This document shows positions 25,789-34,120 of a DNA stretch of 64,000 nucleotides, in pieces. Source of the DNA: Pullichristensenella sp963930055. Lineage in GTDB: Bacteria; Bacillota; Clostridia; Christensenellales; Aristaeellaceae. A program made the translations under genes and the position numbers. The notes beneath the pieces were generated by a model, which did not search any database, was not told where the DNA came from, and was given only the letters and a program-made list of their open reading frames with translations. The stretch covers positions 558,001 to 622,000 of the forward strand of contig CAWVKS010000008.1 in assembly GCA_963930055.1 (NCBI GenBank), written 5' to 3'. Position 1 is the first letter of the stretch, and each line of letters begins with the position of its first letter.

Positions 25789-25836
25789 GCGACAGACGCT
25801 GCGAAATCAAACTGAGCATAGAAAGGGGATCTCATC

Positions 25837-25986
25837 ATGCATACCATCGTCATCAAGGTCTGGAGAGGGATCGTCTCCGAGGTCTACAGCGACGACCCCA
25901 ATACGGAGATCGTCATCCTCGACGAGGATCGCACCGATGCGGAAGACATCCCGCAGATCGAGTTGCCCGCGCATCAGGTCTACTGA
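25837..25986 (+). CDS. 49-residue conserved phage protein
   Basis: MHTIVIKVWRGIVSEVYSDD, then PNTEIVILDEDRTDAEDI, ending with HQVY. AAAGGGG precedes the ATG. Small proteins with this xVRGGxVxxVYSDDPxxxVxxxDxD pattern are common in Firmicutes phages and have no known function. It is the last gene before the rightward terminator. Confidence 0.7.
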   Translation: MHTIVIKVWRGIVSEVYSDDPNTEIVILDEDRTDAEDIPQIELPAHQVY

Positions 25987-26027
25987 CGCGGCCGCAGCGC
26001 AAAGCCGCAGTTCGCAAATCGAGGATC

Positions 26028-26050
26028 GCCGCCTGCGGGCGGCTTTTCTC
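26028..26050 (+). terminator. Terminator of the ribozyme-punctuated operon
   Basis: A perfect GCCGCC-TGCG-GGCGGC hairpin followed by TTTTCTCGTT, about 40 bp after the last stop. Confidence 0.85.
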
Positions 26051-26164
26051 GTTGCGCAATGTCGCCGCACGTGGCCGCGTGTCGGGCTTTTGGATCAGGC
26101 GCGGCTTCCCGGTTGGGCTTCGCGCCCCGGCGGCACGTGGCGGCAGCGTGGGCGCGACAGGGCA

Positions 26165-26196
26165 AGAGAAAAAGCACCGGGCGCTTTGCCCGATGC
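26165..26196 (-). terminator. Terminator of the leftward replication operon
   Basis: GCATCGGGC and GCCCGGTGC pair around AAAGC, followed by TTTTTCTC on the minus strand, 19 bp after the stop at 26215. With the plus-strand terminator it separates two convergent operons. Confidence 0.85.
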
Positions 26197-26214
26197 TTTG
26201 GGATCGACGGCGGC

Positions 26215-26733
26215 CTATTTGTCGATGACGTTCGCCGCCATCTGGATGTTCCCGGCCTCGTCGGTTTTGAGGCGGACCACCACCGTGCCGTCGCCGGCGC
26301 GGTAGTTCGCCTGAAAGGGCTGCGGCCACAGTTCGGTGAGGCCGGGGCAGCTTTCAAATGCCTCTAGGCGGTACCACTCGGCGTTGTCCGGGTCGTCGCG
26401 GCAGAGCTTGTAAATGCGCGTCAGTTCAGCCATCTGTCTGCCCACGATCTCAGGCAGCGCTTCGCCGGCGGAACGCGCCTGGAGGTCGCAGGGCGGGCAT
26501 TTGGGACGGAAGGCCGCCCAGCCGGAGAGCGGCGACGGTTGTTTCATGTAGGCCAGCATCGCCTCGGTGGAGCCGCAGGCGTCGCAAATATAGATGTCCG
26601 CCGCGCGGCTCAGGGCGTTGGTATGCACAGGCGTTTTCATGACGTCCATCCCGCAGCGGGGGCACGCCATGTACTCGCCCGCCTGCTGCCGCGCTTTCAA
26701 ATCGTCCAGTATCCTCTGGCTGCGCCCTGTCAT
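26215..26733 (-). CDS. Zinc-ribbon phage protein
   Basis: A 172-residue protein from ATG 26733 (MTGRSQRILDDLKARQQAGE) with GGGAGG upstream. A CPRCG...CDACG pair (residues ~23-53) forms a zinc ribbon, and CPPCDLQA adds another Cys pair. The C-terminal half (MAELTRIYKLCRDDPDNAEWYRLEAFESCPG) resembles small phage proteins with no known role. It is the last gene of the leftward set, overlapping the virulence-related gene by 4 nt. Confidence 0.7.
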   Translation of the reverse strand: MTGRSQRILDDLKARQQAGEYMACPRCGMDVMKTPVHTNALSRAADIYICDACGSTEAMLAYMKQPSPLSGWAAFRPKCPPCDLQARSAGEALPEIVGRQMAELTRIYKLCRDDPDNAEWYRLEAFESCPGLTELWPQPFQANYRAGDGTVVVRLKTDEAGNIQMAANVIDK

Positions 26734-27617
26734 TCGGATGCCTCCCTGCTCTCGATTTCGTCTTTCGTCCGGGCTGCCTCGCGCAGTTCCCGGCGTTTTG
26801 CCGCGCATTTTTCGCAGTGCGCCCGCATGTCCGCGGCGCTTTTGAATGCGGCGTAGCCGTTGAGGTGGGCCGTCAGCGTATGCCTCAGTTCCTTGTGTGC
26901 AGCCCCGGCAAAGCCCATGCGCACCAGCCAGCTGTTGGCGCGGTACTTTTCGCTCTCCGGGTCAACGTGCGGCGTGATGGACACGCGCTTTGCCGCCTTC
27001 GCGCTTCGCAGGACGCCGTCCAGCAGCTCGCAGTAAGCGGTCCAGCGCGCGGCTTCCTCCGGGAGGCAGGGCGTGCTGAAGATGAATTTCCCATCCTCGA
27101 AGGCGACGCCGCGGACAGCGCCGGCCTCGATCCCATCCCGCACGCGCGCTTCAAAATCGGCGACGCTCGCAGGCGGATCGTCGGTCATGGCTGTTACGAA
27201 GGTTTCCTCGATGCAGAGCGTCTCGCCCTGCATCATGCGGTTGAGCAGGCATTGCCGGCCATAGAGCGTTCGCAAAAGACTGATCCGCTCCGTCACCGTC
27301 CAATCCCGCAGCGGCGAGACGATGTCCATGCGCTCGGGACTTGCGTCGGGGCCATCGGCTTCTAAATCATTTTCCGCCCGCGCGGCCTGTTCATCGACGG
27401 GTCCCGCTTCCAGCCAGCCCTGCTCGATGAGCATCGGCTTCACGCTTTCCAGCAGCGCGTCGTTGCCGGACACAATGCCGCCGTCGCGCTCGACGGTGAT
27501 CTCGCCGATGGTGTAGGCGAAGCCCGGCGCGCCTTCGTAGCGCGCGGGTATGCCCAGACGTTCGGAAATGCGCCCGACGATCTCGCGCCGGGACTCTCTC
27601 GGGGTCTGTATCCTCAT
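26730..27617 (-). CDS. Phage virulence-related protein (conserved, unknown role)
   Basis: A 295-residue protein whose N-terminus (RREIVGRISERLGIPARYEGAPGFAYTIGEITVERDGGI) matches a family often named virulence-related in Firmicutes phages; the name reflects annotation history, not data. The middle has RISLLRTLYGRQCLLNRMMQGE, and the C-terminus has a Cys pair (HCEKCAAKRRELREAA). GAGGAGG lies upstream of the ATG, with an inverted repeat (TATGAGC/GCTCATA) further up. Confidence 0.75.
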   Translation of the reverse strand: MRIQTPRESRREIVGRISERLGIPARYEGAPGFAYTIGEITVERDGGIVSGNDALLESVKPMLIEQGWLEAGPVDEQAARAENDLEADGPDASPERMDIVSPLRDWTVTERISLLRTLYGRQCLLNRMMQGETLCIEETFVTAMTDDPPASVADFEARVRDGIEAGAVRGVAFEDGKFIFSTPCLPEEAARWTAYCELLDGVLRSAKAAKRVSITPHVDPESEKYRANSWLVRMGFAGAAHKELRHTLTAHLNGYAAFKSAADMRAHCEKCAAKRRELREAARTKDEIESREASE

Positions 27618-27635
27618 GGGACTGCCTCCTCTGCC

Positions 27636-27662
27636 TATGAGCTATACTATACATCGCTCATA
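27636..27662. promoter_or_regulatory. Inverted repeat upstream of the virulence-related gene
   Basis: TATGAGC and GCTCATA arms separated by 13 bp, with a TTGACA on the minus strand at 27674-27679. Probably an operator within the promoter region, although the -10 is not clear. Confidence 0.45.
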
Positions 27663-27674
27663 TGAGGCCGAATG

Positions 27675-28119
27675 TCAAGATAACGGTCGGATAACTGTAC
27701 GCCCGTCCGTCCCTGCCTTGTGGAAGCGGTCTGAAATATAGCAGGCGTGCGAGCAATACCGGCGATGGCCGTTTCCATACGCCTGAAATGTCTTTCCGCA
27801 GCAGGCGCAGGTTCTGGAATAGGTCGCCGCATCGCCGCGATGAAGCGCCTCGGGGTGTTTCGCCCACCACGCGCGGCGGCAGGCGTCGCTGCAGAATCTT
27901 CTGCGCCGGCCTCGCGGGGGCTGGGCGATGGGCTTGCCGCAGGCGCGCGTCATTGCTTGCAGCCCTCTGTTCTCCATCCAGCCCGTGCCGCTTGCAGAAG
28001 TAGCGCACGGTATCGCGTTCCAAGCCCACAGCGGCGGCGATGGCCCGGTAGCCCGCGCCCCTGGCGCGCGCTTCACGGATCGTCCGTTCCTGCGCCGGGG
28101 TGAGCCTTACGCCTCCCAC
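27675..28119 (-). pseudogene. HTH plus zinc-finger phage protein (frameshifted)
   Basis: The N-terminal frame (LTPAQERTIREARARGAGYR, then AIAAAVGLERDTVRYFCKRHGLDG) is a resolvase/sigma-like HTH. After GLDG the homologous continuation is in another frame: RRRRFCSDACRRAWWAKHPE and CACCGKTFQAYGNGHRRYCSHACY, two zinc-finger pairs. Together they match a common phage HTH/zinc-finger protein. A small indel near 27960-27975 separates the frames. Either the gene is dead or the assembly has an error; no selective signal distinguishes these. Confidence 0.7.
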
Positions 28120-29153
28120 GGCAGGCCCGCCTTCCCGAAGTGCCCGTAGGCGGAGACGCGGTTGTAATCCACATCCTTCAGGCCAAGGCCTTCAATGATC
28201 CCGCTGGGCGTGAGGTCATAGCGGCTGTTGATGTGCCGGAGAATCACATGCGGCGGTTCGCGGTTGGTGCCGAAAAACTGCGCGGAAACAGAAATGGGCG
28301 CGGCTATCCCAATGGCGTAGGCCAGCTGCACTTCACAGCGCAGCGCCAGCCGTTCCCGCACGATATCGCAGGCGACCTTCCGCGCCATGTACGCGGCGGA
28401 GCGGTCCACCTTGGTGGGGTCCTTGCCGGAGAGCGCCCCGCCCCCGCTGCGGCACACGCCGCCATAGGTATCGGCGACGATCTTCCTGCCGGTCACGCCG
28501 GTGTCGGCGTAGCTGCCGCCGCGCACAAAGCGGCCCGTGGGGTTGACCAGCGCACGGAAATCATGGTTCAGGCTGTAAGCGTCCGCCACATCGTCCATGA
28601 CGGAGCGCACGAGTTCGTAGATCTCCCGCTGCCCGGCATAGGCGTGATGCTGGGTGCTGATGAGAAAGGTGTGGATGCGCCTGCCGCAGTAGTCGAAGGT
28701 GACCTGGCTCTTGGCGTCAGGAAGCAGCAGCGGCGAATGGCGGTCGCGCAGCAGCTCCAGCGCACGGGTGGCCACAGCGAAGGGCAGCGGCAGCATCTCC
28801 GGCGTCTCGTTGGTCGCGTAGCCAAACATCAGCCCCTGGTCGCCAGCACCGCCGCGGTCCACGCCCATGGCGATGTCACGGCTCTGGCAGGTGACCAGCG
28901 AGTTGACGACATAGGCTTCGGGATCGGAGTCGCCAACGCGCCTCAGTACTTCGCGGCACAGGATCTCATAATCGGGCGCATGTGTGGAAGTGATCTCGCC
29001 GGCGATGAAGATCATGCAGTCCTTGATCATACACTCCACGGCGACGCGGCTGTCGCGGTCGTGGCGGAGGCAGTCGGTGACGATGGCGTCGGCGATCTGG
29101 TCACAGATCTTGTCCGGGTGCCCGGCTGAGACCTGTTCGCTGGTGAATAGCAT
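28107..29153 (-). CDS. metK: Phage-borne S-adenosylmethionine synthetase
   Basis: A 348-residue MetK. Conserved motifs: FTSEQVSAGHPDKICDQIADA (ATP/methionine binding His), GDQGLMFGYATNET, the P-loop-like GGGALSGKDPTKVDRSAAYMAR and a final GLKDVDYNRVSAYGHFGK. It is somewhat shorter than host MetK (about 390). It makes SAM, the donor for the prophage's two DNA methyltransferases. The start at 29153 follows GAGAGGAGTG. Host genomes have their own metK, so this copy probably boosts SAM during lytic growth; that is inference. Confidence 0.93.
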   Translation of the reverse strand: MLFTSEQVSAGHPDKICDQIADAIVTDCLRHDRDSRVAVECMIKDCMIFIAGEITSTHAPDYEILCREVLRRVGDSDPEAYVVNSLVTCQSRDIAMGVDRGGAGDQGLMFGYATNETPEMLPLPFAVATRALELLRDRHSPLLLPDAKSQVTFDYCGRRIHTFLISTQHHAYAGQREIYELVRSVMDDVADAYSLNHDFRALVNPTGRFVRGGSYADTGVTGRKIVADTYGGVCRSGGGALSGKDPTKVDRSAAYMARKVACDIVRERLALRCEVQLAYAIGIAAPISVSAQFFGTNREPPHVILRHINSRYDLTPSGIIEGLGLKDVDYNRVSAYGHFGKAGLPWEA

Positions 29154-29175
29154 TCGCTCACTCCTCTCGGGCATA

Positions 29176-29204
29176 ACAAAAGAGCGGGGATCGCTCCTCG
29201 CTCT
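29176..29204 (-). terminator. Terminator between regulator and SAM synthetase genes
   Basis: AGAGCGAGG pairs with CCCCGCTCT (one mismatch) and is followed by TTTTGTT on the minus strand. A TATAAT at about 29224-29229 just upstream suggests a fresh promoter too, so this hairpin may act as an attenuator in the leader of the metK transcript. Confidence 0.6.
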
Positions 29205-29282
29205 GTCTTTCTTTGGCGATTGTAATTATAGCATAAGCTGTGGACAAAAACAATTCGGACTTGGTTCGGATGTAGTTCGGGT

Positions 29283-29774
29283 TCAGCTCAACATGAAAGT
29301 GGTTTCCGCCGCCTGGTGGTCGGCATACAACCGTTCGAGTGCCTGAAGCCCCTTCCGGCGATAGGAGCTGAGCGTTGCCCGGCCAATATGGTGTTTGGCT
29401 TGAAGCGCGTCCCACGTCATCTGCTCGATAAACAGGTCATGGATCACGACCGAGTATCTTTCCGGCAAAGCACGGATCGCTGACTCGAGGAACACGATCT
29501 CATCGTTCAAAAGCTGCCACTGCTTCTCCAGCCATTCGTACCACTCGCGGTTGAACCGCGCCTGCCGGTCGCGGTATTCCAGCGCGATCTGCGCGGTCTT
29601 GTCCGACAGACGGCTGCTCTTGACGCGCTCGCCGTCGACCTTGGGCGTCATCATGCTGTCGATCACATCCTCTGCCGACAGGCCCTTGAAATGCGCCAGC
29701 TGGTAGGCGAGGCAGTCCCGCTTTTGGATCATCTCCGGGTACGCCTTCAGGAGTTTTTCCACGCGCCCGCTCAT
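29283..29774 (-). CDS. Sigma-like/ArpU-type phage regulator
   Basis: A 163-residue protein from ATG 29774 (MSGRVEKLLKAYPEMIQKRD) with CGGAGG 6 nt upstream. It is all-helical, and the C-terminal half has a sigma region 4-like HTH (ALPERYSVVIHDLFIEQMTW, then DALQAKHHIGRATLSSYRRKGLQALERL). This is the DUF1492/ArpU-like group that acts late in the early operon as a transcription activator for late genes. It overlaps the helicase end by 4 nt. Confidence 0.8.
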   Translation of the reverse strand: MSGRVEKLLKAYPEMIQKRDCLAYQLAHFKGLSAEDVIDSMMTPKVDGERVKSSRLSDKTAQIALEYRDRQARFNREWYEWLEKQWQLLNDEIVFLESAIRALPERYSVVIHDLFIEQMTWDALQAKHHIGRATLSSYRRKGLQALERLYADHQAAETTFMLS

Positions 29775-31125
29775 CTTGCACCTCCGATCTGCGCCCTGAC
29801 CGCGCGGATCAGCGCGGCCTGCCCCATGTCCTTGCGCTCCAGCGCCCGCATCACGTCCTCGTCGTGCGTGCCCTTGGCGATGATGTGGCGGATGACCACC
29901 GTCCGGCTTCTCTGCCCCTGCCGCCACAGCCGCGCGTTCGTCTGCTGATACAGTTCCAGGGACCACGTCGGCGTAAACCAGATGAGCGTCGAGCCGCCCT
30001 CCTGCAGGTTGAGACCATGACCCGCCGAGGCCGGGTGGATCAGTCCCACGGCGATCTTCCCCGCGTTCCAGTCGGCAATGTCCCGCGCCGTGGCGATGGG
30101 GCGGGCGTCGAAGCGCTCGCGGATGCGCTCGAGGTCGTGCCTGTACCAGTAGGCCACCAGCAGCGGCTTGCCGGTGGCCGCTTCGATCAGGTCTTCCAGC
30201 GCGTCGAGCTTGCGCCCGTGGAAGCGAAGCACCTGTTTGTCCTCCCCATACACCGCGCCGCCCGCCAGCTGCAGCAGCTTCCCCGCCAGCGCCGCGGCGT
30301 TGGCCGCGTCCACCTCGCCGCTGTCCAGCTTCAGCACCAGCTCCCGCTTCAGCGTGTCGTACAGCTTTTGCTCCTTTGCGCTCAGACACACCTCCACGCG
30401 GCTGCTGACCAGTTCCGGCATCCGCAGGTGGTCGGCGGCCTTCATGGACACGCAGATGTCGCCGATGCGCCGGTAGATCTCCGCCTCCGCGCCGGGGCGG
30501 GGCTTGTAGGTAAACACCTGTTGGGCGCTGCGCTTGTCGGGAAGGAAATACTGCTCGCGGAAGTGGGTGACGAAGCGCCCGAGGCGCTTGCCCATATCGA
30601 GCAGATAGATCTGCGGCCACAGGTCGATGAGCGTGTTCGGCGCGGGCGTTCCCGTAAGGCCGATGACCCGCCTGCACAGGGGCCGCACCTTCTTCAGCGC
30701 CCGGAACCTCTGCGCCTTGCTGCTTTTGAACGAAGACAGTTCGTCGATCACCAGCGCGTCGAAGTCCCAGCGATGATTCTCCACCAGCCACGCCACGTTC
30801 TCCCGGTTGATGATGTACAGCATCGCCTTTTTGCCCAGAGCCGCCCGCCGCTGTTTCTCAGTGCCCAACACCAGCGAACAGGTCAGCCCCTTGAGATGAT
30901 CCCACTTGGCGATCTCGGCGGGCCAGGTATCCTCCGCCACGCGCTTGGGCGCAATGACCAGCACACGTGCGATATCGAAGCTGTCCAGCAGCAACTCCCA
31001 CAGCGCCGTCAGCGTGATGACGCTCTTGCTCAACCTAAGCCCATATCCAGGATCAGGCCGCAGTAGGGGTGCTCCAGGACGAACCTCGTAGCGTATTCCT
31101 GATAGTCATGGGGTATGAACTTCAT
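29771..31125 (-). pseudogene. SNF2-type DEAD box helicase, frameshifted in Walker A
   Basis: The true start is ATG 31125 behind GGAGGTGA (MKFIPHDYQEYATRFVLEHP). The frame runs to ILDMGLG and hits TGA. The rest (KSVITLTALWELLLDSFDIA) resumes in another frame after 5 extra nt at about 31034-31042, exactly inside the GLGKS Walker A. The downstream frame is intact: DEAD-type box (LVIDELSSFK), LTGTPAPN motif III, and the C-terminal helicase VGLIHPASAGHGLNLQEGG and NARLWRQGQRSRTV. Repaired, it is about 450 residues, the standard phage replication helicase. Confidence 0.85.
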
Positions 31126-31421
31126 TTGGCATCACCTCCGTTCCCGCTGCGTATTTCATCCAGCACACCTCCGATCTGCTCCACGCCGTCTACGACGAAC
31201 ACCCTGAACCCCAGCCGCTCGAGCTGCTCCCTGCGCCGGCGCTGCAAGGGACGCAGAGTCTTCCCAGGCGCTTTCAGCTCCACAAAGGCCATGCGGCCCC
31301 GGGGCAGGAGCGTCAGCCGGTCAGGCGCGCCGTCCCAGCCGGGGGAGATAAATTTCAGGCAGAGGCCGCCCTGTGTTTTTACCGCTGATGCCAGCCTCCG
31401 CTCGATCCGTGATTCCCGCAT
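31122..31421 (-). CDS. VRR-NUC domain nuclease
   Basis: A 99-residue protein (MRESRIERRLASAVKTQGGLCLKFISPGWDGAPDRLTLLP) with the VRR-NUC active site GxPDRL and FVELKAPGKTLRPLQRRRREQLERLGFRVFVVD. This is a stand-alone Holliday-junction-type endonuclease common next to the SNF2 helicase in Firmicutes phages. GAGGTG lies upstream. Confidence 0.9.
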   Translation of the reverse strand: MRESRIERRLASAVKTQGGLCLKFISPGWDGAPDRLTLLPRGRMAFVELKAPGKTLRPLQRRRREQLERLGFRVFVVDGVEQIGGVLDEIRSGNGGDAK

Positions 31422-31465
31422 TTGTACACCTCCTCGATCTCTCAGACTGTCCGCGGTCAAGTCAT

Positions 31466-31521
31466 GGAGTGAAGCCAAGTTGGTAAGGGGGGTTTTACCC
31501 CTTACCTACTTTGCTCACTCC
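31466..31521. repeat. Long inverted repeat in the replication operon
   Basis: Two 24-25-bp arms (starting GGAGTGA, ending GGTAAGGGG) differ at only a few positions and flank the loop GGTTTTA. It lies in a 230-bp gap between the primase and nuclease genes that also holds two short TG/CA runs. It has no T run on the minus strand, so it looks more like a processing or binding site than a terminator. Confidence 0.7.
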
Positions 31522-31651
31522 TTGACAGCCTCTGCCACCACACACACATATTTCTATATAATGCCTTTGTGTGTGTATGCACGTCCTCAAAGGGCGCCTT
31601 CCCTTTGTGTGTGTGATGACAGTCTTTCAACGATAAAGGGGAAATCATCCA

Positions 31652-33658
31652 TTATGTATGTGTACCTTTCTGCGTATTTGGGGAAATGGTATCGCTCAGA
31701 AGCGCGCGTTCCTGCACCACGCCGTTGGCCACGACATAGTCCTGAGAAAACTCCCGCACATACCTGCGCATGGTCTCGTAGGACACCTCGGCAAGCTCCG
31801 CCAGTTTCCGCACCGTTACTGGTTCCTCCTTCGGCGCGGCCCTGAAAGCGTCGTCGAGCCGCTGGCGGCGGATCTCCGGCGTCGTGCGCCTCGAACTCAG
31901 CGCCAGGTTGGACAGCGGGCTGCCATCGGCCATGTACCCGCTCAGTTCGCCCTTCGTGTCCAGCGTGTGCAGCGGGTAGTCGAAGAAAAAGCTGATGGGG
32001 CGGATGGGCGGGAATTCCCGCAGCGACGCCTCCATACGCCACGCCGTGCGCGGGGGATCGAAGTCCTCCTCGATGATCACCGTCTCGCCGCCGTCCCCGT
32101 CCACCTCCGTCTGCCGGACCAATGGCCGCTTCAGCTCGATGATGTCGAGGATCGCGTCCGGGTCGCGCGAGAACACCCCGCTGCCCGAGGCGCGGTCCAT
32201 GGCCTTCTTCCACCCCTGCGTGCCCTTCGAGTGATGATGGCAGTAGATCGCCGACGCGCCCATCTCCGTGCAGATCTTGTCAAAGAGGTTGCAGAACGCG
32301 CCCATGTCGCTGGCATTGTTCTCATCGCCCGTGATCACCTTATAGATCGGGTCGATGATCACCGCCGAGAACGCCTCGCCTTTCATCCGCCGGATGAGCA
32401 GCGGCGCGAGCCTGTCCAGCGGCAGCGCGTGCCCGCGCAGGTTCCAGATGACGATGTTTTCGTCGTGCCGGCCTTCAATGCCCATCGCCCTGTAGATGGC
32501 GAGGAAACGCCCGATGCAGCTCGCCGGGTCGATCTCGAGGTTCATGTACAGTACCTTCCCCTGCCGGCAGGGGAAACCCAGCCACGGCCTGCCCTCGGCG
32601 ATGGAGATCGCCAGTTCGATGAGCAGGAAACTCTTGGCCGCCTTGCTCGGCCCGGCGATCAGCGCCTTGTGCCCGCGCCGCAGCACGCCGGCGATCAGTT
32701 CCGGCGGCTTTTCGGGCGGCTCATTTACGTCGCTCAGCGTGACCGGCTCCGGCAAAAGCGCCAGTTCCTCGGCGTACTCCAGCCACTCGCCCCACGAGCG
32801 TCTGCCGATGTTCGTCGCCAGCAGTGTCTGCATTGTGCCGCCCCGCACCGCGCCCGGCATCCGGCTCAGCCGCGAGGGGTTCTTGTTGGCGTTGTCCACC
32901 GGGAAGCCACGCGCCTCCAGGAAGCGGAACAGGTAGTTGACGCGCTTCCGGTACTCCTGTTCGCCGGGCGCGTCGATGTGCACCACGGCATGGACGCTCT
33001 TACCTGCGGAGTCCACGAGGCAGGCGATGGGCAGTTCGTATTTGCGGTAAAAGCGCTCCTGTTCCTCCCTGGGCAGCGTGTCGGACTCGATGAGCACATA
33101 GCGGAAGGCGACGACGTTTTTGTCCGCCTGCCCCTTGCCGTCCAGGGGGTTCATCCGTATCCACGCGCCGCACTCCGGGCGGTAGGGACCGATGACCTCC
33201 TCGATGCTGCCGCACTGTTCCAGGCGTTCGATGAAATCCGCCGCCTTCAGGGAGAGGTTGGTGTTGACGGGCTTGTACCGGCCGTGGCTGTCCGCCTTCA
33301 CCTGTGTGGCAAAGCCCACGGTCTCATCCGGCTGATAGAGCGTTTCGATATAGCGGGCGAGCATCCCGGCGGGCGTGGCATCCGTATCATCCGCAAAATC
33401 CGCGGCGGCAGAAAACCAGCCGTGCCTGCGGGCCAAAGCGAGTATGCTGCGCACGGTGACAGGACGGGGCGCGCCCCGGAAGCCAGCCCAGCGGCGTTCG
33501 CAGTCGCCGGGGACGTAGCGGGGGTCGTCCCGCGACCATTCGTCCCACACAGCGCATTCATAGCCTGCGTCTTTGAGCGCCATGCCTGTTTCCAGCCACT
33601 CGGCATAGCTGCAATCCTTTGCCGGGATGCAGGCGAGAGCCGACAACACTTCATCCAT
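31652..33658 (-). CDS. AAA primase-helicase type replication protein
   Basis: A 668-residue protein from ATG 33658 (MDEVLSALACIPAKDCSYAE). The N-terminus is a PriCT-like domain (MALKDAGYECAVWDEWSRDD). A primase-like region follows (FRYVLIESDTLPREEQERFY, IACLVDSAGKSVHAVVHID, YLFRFLEARGFPVDNANKNPSRLSRMPG). A RepA/RecA-like ATPase lies at about residues 310-560: Walker A GPSKAAKSFLL, Walker B AVIIDPIYKV and CHHHSKG. The C-terminus is a winged-helix. It likely unwinds and primes at the phage origin. The following gene overlaps by 8 nt. Confidence 0.88.
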   Translation of the reverse strand: MDEVLSALACIPAKDCSYAEWLETGMALKDAGYECAVWDEWSRDDPRYVPGDCERRWAGFRGAPRPVTVRSILALARRHGWFSAAADFADDTDATPAGMLARYIETLYQPDETVGFATQVKADSHGRYKPVNTNLSLKAADFIERLEQCGSIEEVIGPYRPECGAWIRMNPLDGKGQADKNVVAFRYVLIESDTLPREEQERFYRKYELPIACLVDSAGKSVHAVVHIDAPGEQEYRKRVNYLFRFLEARGFPVDNANKNPSRLSRMPGAVRGGTMQTLLATNIGRRSWGEWLEYAEELALLPEPVTLSDVNEPPEKPPELIAGVLRRGHKALIAGPSKAAKSFLLIELAISIAEGRPWLGFPCRQGKVLYMNLEIDPASCIGRFLAIYRAMGIEGRHDENIVIWNLRGHALPLDRLAPLLIRRMKGEAFSAVIIDPIYKVITGDENNASDMGAFCNLFDKICTEMGASAIYCHHHSKGTQGWKKAMDRASGSGVFSRDPDAILDIIELKRPLVRQTEVDGDGGETVIIEEDFDPPRTAWRMEASLREFPPIRPISFFFDYPLHTLDTKGELSGYMADGSPLSNLALSSRRTTPEIRRQRLDDAFRAAPKEEPVTVRKLAELAEVSYETMRRYVREFSQDYVVANGVVQERALLSDTISPNTQKGTHT

Positions 33659-34109
33659 GGCGGATTTCCTCCATTTCCTCGGTAAAGTAGCGGATGGGCA
33701 TCCCGCGCGTCTCGGCCTTGTAGATCTCCGCCGCCATGCCGCTGCTGATGCGCCGGCCGAACACCCACACTTCGGAACACTTCGTGAGCAGCACCGTGGC
33801 CATGTAGAGGCCGAGGTCGCGCTGCTTTGCGTCATTATCGTCCATGAATTGGGGGAAGAAAAGGTGTGAGGCGATGGGGATGCAGTCCTTCTGCACCGCG
33901 AAGCGGCAGTAGCGCCGGGCGTTCAGGACATTGGCCTTGACGTCGCCCGCGTAGGGCGAGCAGATGTAGACGATGGGGCGGTAGCGGGCGAGCCGGTCGC
34001 GGCGCTGTTTTTCCTTCTCTGCTTCCTTCGCCGGGTCAGGGATGTTCTGAAACGCCAGATACGGCGTAGGGTCGTGATAACCCTCGTGGTTGAATCTGCT
34101 GATCTTCAT
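33651..34109 (-). CDS. Nucleoside deoxyribosyltransferase-like phage protein
   Basis: A 152-residue protein from ATG 34109 (MKISRFNHEGYHDPTPYLAF). The core YRPIVYICSPYAGDVKANVLNARRYCRFAVQKDCIPIASHLFFPQFM and VLLTKCSEVWVFGRRISSGMAAEI matches the DUF4406/DUF7768 group, a Rossmann-like fold related to deoxyribosyltransferases. A role in nucleotide metabolism is plausible but unproven. It sits between the polymerase and primase genes. Confidence 0.8.
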   Translation of the reverse strand: MKISRFNHEGYHDPTPYLAFQNIPDPAKEAEKEKQRRDRLARYRPIVYICSPYAGDVKANVLNARRYCRFAVQKDCIPIASHLFFPQFMDDNDAKQRDLGLYMATVLLTKCSEVWVFGRRISSGMAAEIYKAETRGMPIRYFTEEMEEIRHG

Positions 34110-34120
34110 GGTTTTTCTCC

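Noticed and set aside
29283..30791. A 502-codon frame joining the regulator to antisense-like sequence
   Set aside because: Only the last 163 codons, with their own ribosome site at 29774, look like protein; the rest is an off-frame reading of the helicase.
31600..31670. Short frame MDDFPFIVERLSSHTQREGAL on the minus strand
   Set aside because: Only 21 codons, no proper ribosome site, and overlapping the end of the primase gene; cannot be supported.
31658..33685. A 675-codon open frame on the plus strand
   Set aside because: Antisense to the clearly recognised primase-helicase.
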